The notes: generated from the sequence alone by a model not told the origin. A stretch of DNA of 64,000 nucleotides from Marixanthomonas sp002364245 (GCA_963973455.1 CAXAZF010000006.1:156406-220405), one strand, 5' to 3'. Positions 43,076 through 51,408 are shown, counted from the stretch's first letter. Made by a program: numbers and translations.

Positions 43076-43491
43076 AGTTTTTTTCCGTTCAAGATTATAT
43101 CGTACGTTATGGCTACATTTCCTTCAAATGTTAAGGAAACAGAACAGTATTTCTCAAAGCTTAAAGCCGCCGCACGTTTGGCTTTTTCTTCATCAATGGT
43201 CCCTTCTAAATAAATAGTGGTGTGAATGGCTTCAAATGGTTTCGCGCTTTTTAGTTCCTTACGCTTCCCTTCTACTTCCATGTTATATGACGTTATTTCT
43301 TGCCGTTGTTTTTTCAAGATTAAGACAATATCAATCGCACTGCAACCGCCAACGCCCATTAACAATAACTCCATTGGGCTAGACCCATTCACTTCATCGC
43401 CTGTTTTATTGTCAATGTTTACAGGAAGTCCCGATGCGCCTTTTCCTTCAAAATGATAATTGTCGTTTACTCTGTTCAATGTTACTTTCAT
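43072..43491 (-). CDS. OsmC-family protein
   Basis: 139 aa of the OsmC/Ohr superfamily, thiol peroxidases that reduce organic hydroperoxides. The first Cys is in LLMGVGGCSAIDIVLILKKQR. The second conserved Cys is in FEKYCSVSLTF. Residues MKVTLNRVNDNYHFEGKG are typical of the YhfA-like branch. It lies inside the methionine operon with a 4-bp overlap to the next gene. The reason is not known, but it may protect thiol intermediates. Confidence 0.85.
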   Translation of the reverse strand: MKVTLNRVNDNYHFEGKGASGLPVNIDNKTGDEVNGSSPMELLLMGVGGCSAIDIVLILKKQRQEITSYNMEVEGKRKELKSAKPFEAIHTTIYLEGTIDEEKAKRAAALSFEKYCSVSLTFEGNVAITYDIILNGKKL

Positions 43492-43502
43492 AATTTTTCG
43501 TT

Positions 43503-44660
43503 TTAGTTTAATTTATCACTTAAACGAAGAATATCACCAAATACACCTCTGGCCGTGACGGCCGCTCCAGCTCCAGCCCCTTGGATTACAATTGGGTTTT
43601 TACCGTAACTTTCAGTGTAGATTTCAAAAATGGAATCGCTTCCTTTTAATTGCCCCAATGCACTGTTTTTAGGAACAGGCACCAGATTAACGTTTAGAAT
43701 AGCTCCATCTTCTTTTGACAAATCTCCGTGTAAGTCACCAATGTACCGCAAAACATGGTTTTTCGCCAAGTTTTTTCGCTTTATATGAAAGGGAACATCC
43801 AACTCGTGCAATTGATTAAAAAAGGCTGCCTTTGAAATACTTCTTAAGGGTTTGGGTATCAAGTTTTGAATAGAAATATCATCCAGTTCGTTGTGCAAAT
43901 CGAGTTCTCGGGCTAGAATAAGAAGTTTTCGCCCTACGTCATTTCCACATAAATCTTCTCTTGGATCTGGTTCGGTAAAACCATTGTTTATAGCTTCTTT
44001 CAACACCTCGCTAAAGGTTTTTTCTCCTTCTGAAAATTCATTGAAAATGTAACTTAAAGAACCTGAAAACACCCCTTTAATACGCGTAATATTCTCTCCG
44101 GAAAGATGCAATAATTTTATAGTATCTATTAACGGAAGGCCGGCGCCTACATTCGTTTCGTATAAATATTCCTTCTTTTTTTCTAAAAGGGTTTTTCGAA
44201 GGTTTTTATAAAAATCCAGATCGATTGTATTTCCTATTTTATTGGAAGAAACTAAACTGAAACCACCTTCAACTAATGCTTCGTAATTAAAAACAAAGTT
44301 TGAATCTGCTGTATTATCAATCGCAATGAGATTTTCCAGATTATGTTCTTCTGAAAATTTTATCACATCCGTTACGGTATAAGATTTTCCTTTCTCCTTT
44401 TTTTCATCCAGCCAGTTTGACTTCACACCCTTTTTATCAAATAATACCGTTTTGGAGTTTGCCACCGCAAAAATGGTCAAGTCTAAATCGCGCCTTTTTG
44501 AAATTTCCTTTTGCGACGTAATAATTTGATCGACCAAGCGTGCGCCCACGTTGCCGTGACCGAAGATCACCACATTCACTTTTTTCTTTTTTATGTTTTC
44601 CAAATCAATTAACTGAAGTGGCTTCTCTTCTATTCTTTTGTCTATCGTTATGGTGCTCAT
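43503..44660 (-). CDS. Homoserine dehydrogenase, ThrA-like without aspartokinase
   Basis: Reduces aspartate semialdehyde to homoserine, the precursor for methionine and threonine. I use the ATG at 44660 (MSTITIDKRIEE), giving 385 aa. The earlier in-frame start at 44720 would lie deep inside metX. The NAD(P) loop is FGHGNVGARLV, and the catalytic region includes GFTEPDPREDLCGNDVGRKLLILAREL, as in the dehydrogenase half of E. coli ThrA. It overlaps the 3' end of metX by 56 bp. The aspartokinase half is absent. Confidence 0.88.
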   Translation of the reverse strand: MSTITIDKRIEEKPLQLIDLENIKKKKVNVVIFGHGNVGARLVDQIITSQKEISKRRDLDLTIFAVANSKTVLFDKKGVKSNWLDEKKEKGKSYTVTDVIKFSEEHNLENLIAIDNTADSNFVFNYEALVEGGFSLVSSNKIGNTIDLDFYKNLRKTLLEKKKEYLYETNVGAGLPLIDTIKLLHLSGENITRIKGVFSGSLSYIFNEFSEGEKTFSEVLKEAINNGFTEPDPREDLCGNDVGRKLLILARELDLHNELDDISIQNLIPKPLRSISKAAFFNQLHELDVPFHIKRKNLAKNHVLRYIGDLHGDLSKEDGAILNVNLVPVPKNSALGQLKGSDSIFEIYTESYGKNPIVIQGAGAGAAVTARGVFGDILRLSDKLN

Positions 44661-45630
44661 AATTTGTGTTCTTTTTCTGAAAAATGGGTTGTAAAATGGT
44701 TTGTAACTGTTCAAATTCAATTAAAAAAGCGTCGTGTCCGTGTATGGAATTTATTTCGTGATAATAAACATTGCTTTTTATGCTTTTATAGATTTGATAC
44801 GTGTCTTTAATTTCCTTATTTGTAAAAAAAAGGTCCGTGTCAATGCCTATTAAATGGACATTCCCTTTTATATTTTTTACTGCAGAAAGAAAGTTTCCCG
44901 TTTCTTTTGCAATGTTAACGGTGGTTAACAAATGGTTCATCGTTTTATAGGCCTCTAACTGAAATCGGTTTTGTAACTTTTCGCCGTGATGCAATAGCCA
45001 ACTTTCAACATTGAATACATTTAACTTCTCATTCCGACTACGATTAAATTTTTGCTTAAGCGATTCTGGCGTTCTATACAACGTCATAGCATGAATTCGT
45101 GCATCGTGAACAGGCTTTTCAGAATGTTCTAAAATCTGTTTTTGAACTCGGCAATTTGCCAATAACCAGTCGGTCGCTTTCCAATCGGTTGCTATTGGGA
45201 TGATATTTTCAAACAGATTGGGACGTAATACCGACATTTGCCAAGCAATACTTCCGCCTAACGAACCTCCAATAACAGCATGTATCTTTTCAATTTGCAA
45301 ATGATTGATTGCATGTAAAAAAAGCTTTGCAACATCGTATACTGAAAATGCTTCGGGGTTTTCAAGTAGAAATCCATCGTAACCATTTCCAGGAATATTA
45401 AAAGCAAGTACTGTATAATGCTTTGTATCGATACACTTTTCATCGCCAATAAGCTGATTCCACCAGCCGTTTTCGTCGGTAACTGAGCTATTTCCAGTTA
45501 GTGTATGGTTTACCAAAACAATAGGTGCTTCGCCCAAAGGAGGTCCGAAAAGCTCAAAACTTATAGGTATTGTGCCCGAAAAAGCTTCGTTTTGAGTTGT
45601 ATAGTTTATATGTAAAGTTTGTAATTTCAT
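44605..45630 (-). CDS. metX: Homoserine O-acetyltransferase
   Basis: Alpha/beta-hydrolase-fold acyltransferase that activates homoserine for sulfhydrylation. It is 341 aa from the ATG at 45630 (MKLQTLHINYTTQ). The nucleophile elbow is GGSLGGSIAW, the N-terminal oxyanion region NHTLTGNSSV, and the acid and His occur late (GIDTDLFF, INSIHGHDAFLIEF). The upstream in-frame start at 45660 lacks support. It lies between metY (58-bp gap) and hom (56-bp overlap) in the riboswitch-controlled operon. Confidence 0.9.
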   Translation of the reverse strand: MKLQTLHINYTTQNEAFSGTIPISFELFGPPLGEAPIVLVNHTLTGNSSVTDENGWWNQLIGDEKCIDTKHYTVLAFNIPGNGYDGFLLENPEAFSVYDVAKLFLHAINHLQIEKIHAVIGGSLGGSIAWQMSVLRPNLFENIIPIATDWKATDWLLANCRVQKQILEHSEKPVHDARIHAMTLYRTPESLKQKFNRSRNEKLNVFNVESWLLHHGEKLQNRFQLEAYKTMNHLLTTVNIAKETGNFLSAVKNIKGNVHLIGIDTDLFFTNKEIKDTYQIYKSIKSNVYYHEINSIHGHDAFLIEFEQLQTILQPIFQKKNTNYEHHNDRQKNRREATSVN

Positions 45631-45688
45631 AATATGGTTAAAACGGCAGCGGAATGGCATATCGCACTGCCGTTTCCTACAGCTAAAA

Positions 45689-46981
45689 TTAAACCAAGAC
45701 TGTTTTGGTAATTGCTTTAAAAGCCTGTTCTAAATCATCAGTAAGATCATCAAAAGCTTCCAAGCCTACTGAAAGTCGTATTAAATCTTTGGTAACACCA
45801 GTAGTTTCTTGCTGATCATCGCTCAACTGTTGGTGTGTAGTACTTGATGGATGAATAATCAAAGATTTGGTATCGCCTATATTGGCCAACAAAGAGAACA
45901 GTTCAGTGGCATCTACAAACTTTTTAGCAGCATCAAAGCTGCTTGTTAAACCAAAAGTGACTACTCCACTTTGACCGTTCGGCAGATACTTTTGAGCAAG
46001 GTTGAAGTAGTTACTATCTGAAAGCCCAGGATAATTTACCCAAGTTACTTCTTCCCTATTCTGAAGCCACTTAGCAAGCTTTAAGGCATTTTCACTATGT
46101 TTTTTAATTCGGATTTCCAACGTTTCCAGACCTTGTAAAATTTGAAATGCATTATATGGACTCAATGCCGCACCAAAATCTCGTAATCCTTCAATTCTAA
46201 CCTTGGCGATAAATGCAGCTTCTTCAAGTGCTTCGGAATACACCAACCCGTGATATCCAGGTGATGGTTCGGTGAATTCAGGGAATTTTCCGTTGGTCCA
46301 ATCAAACGTTCCCGCATCGATTATGGCGCCTCCTAAGGCCGTTCCGTTTCCGTTGATGTATTTGGTTAATGAATGAATTACAATATTGGCTCCGTACTGA
46401 ATTGGATTTAATAAAGCTGGTGTAGCTACTGTGTTATCAACCAACAGCGGAATTTTATTTGCTTTTGAAATTTCGGAAATAGCTTCAATATCCAATACAT
46501 CCAATTTTGGGTTTCCTAACGATTCAACAAAAATCGCTCGGGTATTTTCTTGAACCGCTTTGTTGAAATTTTCAGTATCATTTGCATCTACGAATGTAGT
46601 TGTAATACCCAACCTTGGCAGGGTAACATTTAGTAAATTATAGGTCCCACCATACAAACTACTGGACGCGACTATATGATCGCCAGCTCGTAATAGTGTA
46701 AGCAAGGTTGTGGCAATAGCCGAAGTTCCCGAAGCGGTTGTTACGGCTGCAATTCCTCCTTCCAATGCCGCTAAACGCTGCTCCAGAATATCGTTCGTGG
46801 GGTTGTTAATTCGGGTATAAATAAACCCAGGTTCCGAAAGGTTGAACAAATTGGCAGCGTGGTCGCTGTCTTTAAAAACGTAACTGGTAGATTGGTAAAT
46901 AGGCACCGCTCGGGTTCCTCCATTCGCCGTTACGTCGTGTCCTGCGTGCAACGATTGTGTTGCTAATTTTTGTGTACTCAT
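45689..46981 (-). CDS. metY: O-acetylhomoserine sulfhydrylase
   Basis: 430-aa PLP enzyme that makes homocysteine directly from O-acetylhomoserine and sulfide. Family blocks are QSLHAGHDVTANGGTRAVPIYQS, YTRINNPTNDILEQRLAALEGG and the PLP Lys in HSLTKYINGNGTALGG. The length and the LSVGLE C-terminus are typical. It is the first gene of the methionine operon and is preceded by a SAM-I riboswitch with a terminator-like hairpin, so it is repressed when SAM is plentiful. Confidence 0.93.
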   Translation of the reverse strand: MSTQKLATQSLHAGHDVTANGGTRAVPIYQSTSYVFKDSDHAANLFNLSEPGFIYTRINNPTNDILEQRLAALEGGIAAVTTASGTSAIATTLLTLLRAGDHIVASSSLYGGTYNLLNVTLPRLGITTTFVDANDTENFNKAVQENTRAIFVESLGNPKLDVLDIEAISEISKANKIPLLVDNTVATPALLNPIQYGANIVIHSLTKYINGNGTALGGAIIDAGTFDWTNGKFPEFTEPSPGYHGLVYSEALEEAAFIAKVRIEGLRDFGAALSPYNAFQILQGLETLEIRIKKHSENALKLAKWLQNREEVTWVNYPGLSDSNYFNLAQKYLPNGQSGVVTFGLTSSFDAAKKFVDATELFSLLANIGDTKSLIIHPSSTTHQQLSDDQQETTGVTKDLIRLSVGLEAFDDLTDDLEQAFKAITKTVLV

Positions 46982-47110
46982 TTTTCTTTTTTTTGAGTTA
47001 ATGATAAATTAAACCAAAAGTCAAAATGCGCCTATTGGCGTACTTTATAAGAAAAATGTTATTAAGAAGTGAGTAAACAATTTTAAAAAATTGTCTTGTC
47101 GTTATCTATC
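46982..47110. other. metY leader between riboswitch and start codon
   Basis: About 130 bp of the 525-bp metY-metK intergenic region. It holds two small inverted repeats on the minus strand: ACAATTTT/AAAATTGT near 47077-47094 and CGCC-AATA-GGCG at 47030-47041. Neither has a convincing U-tract. I see no ORF here. Confidence 0.4.
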
Positions 47111-47136
47111 AAAAAATTTCCAATATTTGGACATTT
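47111..47136 (-). terminator. Terminator-like hairpin of the SAM-I expression platform
   Basis: On the minus strand AAATgTCCAA and TTGGAaATTT pair around ATA with one mismatch, and six T follow the 3' arm's start (47116-47111). Its AATGT (47135-47131) can alternatively pair with ACATT of aptamer stem P1 (47147-47143), the usual S-box antiterminator logic. Confidence 0.6.
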
Positions 47137-47141
47137 TTGTA

Positions 47142-47221
47142 GAATGTAGCACCTTCTTTCAAGTGAAAGGGTTGCTAAGGCTTCATAGGGTCTATTCCCT
47201 CAGCCTTTCTTGATAACATTT
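47142..47221 (-). ncRNA. SAM-I (S-box) riboswitch upstream of metY
   Basis: The minus strand carries all S-box signatures in order: GTTATCAAGAAAGG (kink-turn side of P2), CTGAGGGA, GACCCTATGAAGCC, AGCAACC and GGTGCTACATT. P1 is AATGT/ACATT, and P4 is CCTTTC-ACTT-GAAAGaAGG. SAM-I aptamers bind S-adenosylmethionine and repress downstream methionine genes. It sits about 160 nt before metY and points toward it. Confidence is high from the conserved core alone. Confidence 0.95.
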
Positions 47222-47333
47222 CAATAAAGATTTGAACTTTGTGAGTACAAAGATTGCTAAACATTTTTTGATATTCCAAATTAATTTAACTTTATTTTGA
47301 AATTGCTTCTTTTTAAAAATCTATTTTTAATAC

Positions 47334-47341
47334 TATCTTTG
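47334..47341 (+). promoter_or_regulatory. -7 box of the metK promoter
   Basis: TATCTTTG matches TAnnTTTG. It lies just upstream of the SAM-II-like element and implies a leader of about 160 nt before metK. The nearest TTG (47303-47305) is rather far for a -33 element. Confidence 0.55.
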
Positions 47342-47348
47342 TCCGCTG

Positions 47349-47447
47349 AAAGAGGAAAGATTTGACTGATTGCAACCTCTTCTGAATGTTTTTCTGAATA
47401 CTATTTTCACTTAGAACATTTCAGATTAAAAAATGCTAAAGGCAGTG
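47349..47447 (+). ncRNA. SAM-II-like (SAM-II/SAM-V clan) riboswitch candidate upstream of metK
   Basis: Segments match the SAM-II fold. P1 is AAGAGG (47350-47355) with CCTCTT (47376-47381). The loop is AAAGATTTGACTGATTGCA, close to the GAUUUAACCGUAUUGCA of SAM-II. The 3' strand is TGCTAAAGGCAGT, with the conserved GCUAAA. The pseudoknot pairs are GCA/TGC (47372-47374 with 47434-47436) and ACTG/CAGT (47365-47368 with 47443-47446). A hairpin (CTGAATGTT/AACATTTCAG, 47382-47424) is inserted between P1 and the pseudoknot strand. The downstream gene, SAM synthetase, fits the ligand. Confidence 0.68.
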
Positions 47448-47468
47448 TAAACTTCCTTCGACGCGTTC

Positions 47469-47478
47469 GTCAAATCTT
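47469..47478 (+). promoter_or_regulatory. Anti-aptamer segment in the metK leader
   Basis: GTCAAATCTT is the exact reverse complement of AAGATTTGAC (47357-47366) in the core loop of the SAM-II-like element. It lies 28 bp before the metK ATG. Pairing would destroy the pseudoknot, so it is a candidate switching strand. Confidence 0.5.
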
Positions 47479-47506
47479 CAGTATATAAAAATTTAAAAAG
47501 ACCTTT

Positions 47507-48760
47507 ATGGCGTACTTATTTACTTCAGAAAGTGTTTCTGAAGGACACCCAGATAAAGTTGCAGATCAAATTAGCGACGCATTATTAGATCATTTTTTAG
47601 CCTTCGACCCCGAATCGAAAGTAGCCTGTGAAACCTTAGTAACAACAGGACAAGTAGTACTTGCCGGAGAGGTAAAAAGCGACACCTACATAGATGTACA
47701 ACATATTGCAAGGGATATAATTAATAAAATTGGTTACACAAAAGGAGCCTATCAATTTAGCGGTGATTCTTGTGGAGTAATTTCATTGATTCACGAGCAA
47801 TCACAAGATATCAATCAAGGAGTTGACCGCGAGGACAAAGAAGAGCAAGGTGCTGGTGATCAAGGAATGATGTTTGGTTATGCTACCAATGAAACGGAAC
47901 ATTATATGCCGTTAGCACTTGAAATTTCGCATACGATTCTTATTGAATTAGCAAAATTGCGCCGTGATGGAACCGAAATTCCATATTTGCGTCCTGATTC
48001 AAAAAGTCAAGTAACTATTGAATATAGCGACGACAATGTTCCGCAAAAAATAGTTTCTATTGTTTTATCAACTCAGCACGATGATTTTGATGAAGATGAA
48101 GCGATGTTGAACAAAATTAAAAAGGATATTATTGAAATTTTAATTCCGAAGGTAAAAGCAAAATTACCTGAGTATGTTCAAAAACTGTTCAATGATGATA
48201 TTGTTTACCACATAAACCCAACTGGAAAATTTGTAATTGGTGGTCCTCATGGAGACACTGGTTTAACGGGACGAAAAATAATAGTTGACACGTACGGCGG
48301 AAAAGGTGCCCACGGTGGTGGTGCTTTTAGTGGTAAAGACCCGAGTAAAGTTGACCGAAGTGCTGCCTACGCGGCAAGACATATTGCTAAAAACTTAGTA
48401 GCTGCTGGCGTAGCTGAAGAAGTATTAATTCAAGTAAGTTATGCTATTGGTGTGGTAAAACCTACCTCAATATTAGTCAATACACACGGTACTTCTAAAA
48501 TTGATTTAACCGATGGTGAAATTGCTAAAAAAGTAGCTGAAATATTCGATATGCGCCCTGCCGCAATTGAAAAGCGTTTAAAATTACGTAATCCTATTTA
48601 TGTGGAAACCGCTGCTTATGGGCATATGGGAAGGATTCCTGAAACAGTAACTAAAATTTTTGAAAGTCCTTACAAAGGAACTATTAAAAAAGAGGTAGAA
48701 CTTTTCACTTGGGAAAAATTAGATTATATAGATCAAGTTAAAAAAGCTTTTAATCTATAA
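47507..48760 (+). CDS. metK: S-adenosylmethionine synthetase
   Basis: Makes SAM from methionine and ATP. It is 417 aa with the signatures LFTSESVSEGHPDKVADQISDA, GAGDQGMMFGYATNE and GGGAFSGKDPSKVDRSAAYAAR. The central insert with DDFDEDEAML is typical of Bacteroidota MetK. It is transcribed divergently from the methionine operon. Its leader contains a SAM-II-like pseudoknot, so feedback by its own product is likely. An intrinsic terminator follows. Confidence 0.96.
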   Translation: MAYLFTSESVSEGHPDKVADQISDALLDHFLAFDPESKVACETLVTTGQVVLAGEVKSDTYIDVQHIARDIINKIGYTKGAYQFSGDSCGVISLIHEQSQDINQGVDREDKEEQGAGDQGMMFGYATNETEHYMPLALEISHTILIELAKLRRDGTEIPYLRPDSKSQVTIEYSDDNVPQKIVSIVLSTQHDDFDEDEAMLNKIKKDIIEILIPKVKAKLPEYVQKLFNDDIVYHINPTGKFVIGGPHGDTGLTGRKIIVDTYGGKGAHGGGAFSGKDPSKVDRSAAYAARHIAKNLVAAGVAEEVLIQVSYAIGVVKPTSILVNTHGTSKIDLTDGEIAKKVAEIFDMRPAAIEKRLKLRNPIYVETAAYGHMGRIPETVTKIFESPYKGTIKKEVELFTWEKLDYIDQVKKAFNL

Positions 48761-48784
48761 AATTCAATTTACTGTATATATTCG

Positions 48785-48817
48785 AAGCCATCCTTTTTTA
48801 CAGGATGGCTTTTTTTA
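48785..48817 (+). terminator. Intrinsic terminator of metK
   Basis: AAGCCATCCT and AGGATGGCTT form a perfect 10-bp stem, followed by a run of T. It ends 22 bp before the amidase start codon. Confidence 0.9.
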
Positions 48818-48838
48818 TCTTTATAAAAACGATTGACT

Positions 48839-50500
48839 ATGAAAACATCAACTATATTATTTATTTCTTTCTTTTTACTTTTTAGCTTCAATTTCACTGA
48901 AAGCCAAGCTCAAGAAGATAAAAAACCGCTTTGGGATACTTATGATGAAAGTGCTGAAATTGAAAATCAGCAAAACCATACGAATCCAAGGATGCGTTAT
49001 AAGTTAATTCAATCGAAGTTTTTAGACAAAAATAAGGTGTTTCAAGAATTAGCTTCATCTGTTTCAGCTTTTTCCCAAACGAGATATGAGCAGTTAAAGC
49101 CATATATACTTGAAAAAGGCATCCCCAGTATTCAACAAGCTATTTCCGAAGGCACGTTTAGTTATGAAGAATTAACCCTTTTCTACTTAAAACGAATTTT
49201 CAACTACGAGTTAAACACAGAAAAAAGCTTGCACACTATTATTGCGTTAAACCCCAACGTGCTTAAAGAAGCCAAAGAGCGTGATAAAAATAAGACTAGC
49301 AACCATTATTCTGTATATGGGATGCCAATTCTGCTAAAAGACAACATCAATACAAAAAGTATGAACACAACGGCAGGAGCGAAAGTTCTAGAAGAAAATA
49401 GTCCTACAAAAGATGCGTTTATTGTTTCTCAGCTTAAAAGCAATGGTGCTCTTATTTTAGGAAAAGTAAATCTAAGCGAATGGGCGTATTATTTCTGTCA
49501 AGGTTGCCCATTGGGCTATAGTGCTATTGGTGGCCAAACACTTAATCCGTATGGCAGAAAACAATTTGAAACCGGCGGAAGCAGTGCCGGAAGCGGTACT
49601 GCAACTGCTGCAAATTATGCCGTTGCCGCGGTAGGAACCGAAACGGCCGGATCAATTATTTCACCATCTGCGCAAAATTCCATTGTTGGCCTAAAACCTA
49701 CGGTCGGTGTATTAAGCAGAAGTGGTATTGTCCCTATTTCGCATACACTAGACACACCTGGACCGATGACCAAAAATATAGTTGACAACGCTATTTTGAT
49801 GAATGCCATGACCGGTAAAGACAAAGAAGACGCTAGTAGTGTTTCGGTTTCTGAAGAATATATTGAAGCTGTTAAAAAGACTTCAATTAAAGGAAAGCGA
49901 CTTGGTGTAATAAAAAGTTTGGTTTCAGATTCTATTTATTCTATTACTATTAAAAAATTAAAAAATGCAGGGGCCGAAATTATAGAAATCACACCACCTG
50001 AAACTTCATTAGATGGTTTTTTGACACTTCTAAATCTTGAAATGAAAGAAGATCTTCCAAAGTATTTAGATGAATATGCTTCAGAAAGCATACAAGTTAA
50101 TAATCTTGAAGAAGTGATGACTTTCAATAAAAATGATAGCTTGAGCTACATGCCCTATAACCAAGGTATTTTTGACGGTATTATGGCTGATACAACCTCA
50201 GCAAAATCATTTCAGAAAATAAAAGCCAATTTAAAAGAGCAAGGCACTGTTTTTTTCCAAAAACCTATAACAGAACATAACTTGGATGCAATTTTATCAA
50301 TTAACAATTACCATAGTGCTCAAGCGGCTGTTGGCCTACACCCCTGTTTAACTATACCAATGGGGTATAAAAATAATGGTGAACCAATAAGTTTAACCCT
50401 AATTGCTTCACCATTCTCTGAAGTTACTTTATATTCAATTGGTTCTGCTATAGAAAAAATATTAAATAGCAGAAAAATGCCCGATCAATACGCTCATTAA
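48839..50500 (+). CDS. Exported amidase-signature family protein
   Basis: 553 aa from the ATG at 48839, preferred to the TTG at 48833. Signal peptide MKTSTILFISFFLLFSFNFTESQAQ. It has the amidase-signature Ser-Ser-Lys triad: Lys in MPILLKDNINT, and GGSSAGSGTATAANYAVAAVGTETAGSI with the two serines. GLKPTVGVLSRSGIVPIS follows. The family hydrolyses amides, but the substrate is unknown. An N-terminal ~80-residue charged segment precedes the amidase core. Its stop codon interlocks with that of the convergent DUF302 gene. Confidence 0.87.
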   Translation: MKTSTILFISFFLLFSFNFTESQAQEDKKPLWDTYDESAEIENQQNHTNPRMRYKLIQSKFLDKNKVFQELASSVSAFSQTRYEQLKPYILEKGIPSIQQAISEGTFSYEELTLFYLKRIFNYELNTEKSLHTIIALNPNVLKEAKERDKNKTSNHYSVYGMPILLKDNINTKSMNTTAGAKVLEENSPTKDAFIVSQLKSNGALILGKVNLSEWAYYFCQGCPLGYSAIGGQTLNPYGRKQFETGGSSAGSGTATAANYAVAAVGTETAGSIISPSAQNSIVGLKPTVGVLSRSGIVPISHTLDTPGPMTKNIVDNAILMNAMTGKDKEDASSVSVSEEYIEAVKKTSIKGKRLGVIKSLVSDSIYSITIKKLKNAGAEIIEITPPETSLDGFLTLLNLEMKEDLPKYLDEYASESIQVNNLEEVMTFNKNDSLSYMPYNQGIFDGIMADTTSAKSFQKIKANLKEQGTVFFQKPITEHNLDAILSINNYHSAQAAVGLHPCLTIPMGYKNNGEPISLTLIASPFSEVTLYSIGSAIEKILNSRKMPDQYAH

Positions 50501-51408
50501 TTTGCAGCGTCTATGGCCAAATTGTTTAAAGCGCTTTTAATTTGTTGTAGTGTATCTTCGTTTCCTGTAATCCCGTGTCTTTCACTTAGAAAATCAGGAT
50601 TATTATAAGAAATATTTACGGTACCATCTTCTTTTTCCCAAATTAATATTTTCTGTGGTAAATCAATAGCAGTAGTTTGTGAATTTTTCATCAAAGGAGT
50701 CCCTAATTCTGGGTTTCCGAAGATTATAACCCTAGTAGGGTTTAATGTCATTCCCACTGTTTCTGCATTGGCTTGGTGATCCAGTTCTGCGAAAAGAGAA
50801 AGTGCGGAATTGTCAACAACTGCATTTCGTAAATTATTGTAAGTGGTATTAAAATCGTTATTACTCGCCACGGTAATAATACCGTCCTTATTGGTGATTC
50901 CTGTGCTAGAATTTTCTGCAACCGAACCATTGGTCGCATTTTCAGTAAAACTGGCAAGTGCTCCTTTAATTTGTTGTAACGTCGAAGCTCCTCCAACTCC
51001 TGAATGTCTTGCGGCTAAATATTCTGTCCCATTGTAAGTGACAAAGTTGTTCTTATCTGAATCTTCATAAACCAACATCTTTTGAGGTAAATCAAGCCCT
51101 ACTAATTGATTTTCTTGCATTAAAGGAGTTCCCAACGCTGGATTTCCGAAGAATATAACTCTTGTATCGCGTAAGGATTCATTAATATTTTGTGCGTTTG
51201 CCGTATGATTTACTTCGGCTACTATCGAAATATTTGAATTTGTCTGTAATTCACTTCGCAAAGAATTGTAGGTTGTTGTAAAATCCGTATCGCTTACTGC
51301 ATAAGCCAAACCTGGGGTTTGAGGGTTATTAATTACCTGTGCATTATCATCATCACTACTGCAAGCAAAAATTACGGTAGATAGTGCAAGTATTAAAAGC
51401 TTTTTCAT
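50497..51408 (-). CDS. Lipoprotein with two DUF302 domains
   Basis: 303 aa from the ATG at 51408 (MKKLLILALSTVIFACSSDDD, lipobox Cys). Two tandem DUF302 domains of about 120 residues follow: FTTTYNSLRSELQTNSNISIVAEVNHTANAQNI and FNTTYNNLRNAVVDNSALSLFAELDHQANAETV are clear repeats, as are RVIFFGNPALGTPLM and RVIIFGNPELGTPLM. The function of DUF302 is not established. The gene is tail-to-tail with the amidase, and both stop codons lie within the same TTAA. Confidence 0.85.
   Translation of the reverse strand: MKKLLILALSTVIFACSSDDDNAQVINNPQTPGLAYAVSDTDFTTTYNSLRSELQTNSNISIVAEVNHTANAQNINESLRDTRVIFFGNPALGTPLMQENQLVGLDLPQKMLVYEDSDKNNFVTYNGTEYLAARHSGVGGASTLQQIKGALASFTENATNGSVAENSSTGITNKDGIITVASNNDFNTTYNNLRNAVVDNSALSLFAELDHQANAETVGMTLNPTRVIIFGNPELGTPLMKNSQTTAIDLPQKILIWEKEDGTVNISYNNPDFLSERHGITGNEDTLQQIKSALNNLAIDAAN

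Noticed and set aside
47030..47094. Small inverted repeats between the SAM-I aptamer and metY as the main terminator
   Set aside because: They are short or AT-rich without a U-tract. The hairpin at 47111-47136, with six T and overlap with P1, is the better expression platform.
50497..50500. Overlapping stop codons of the amidase and DUF302 genes as an unusual signal
   Set aside because: TTAA gives a stop on both strands. In compact genomes this convergent junction is unremarkable, and no hairpin is present.
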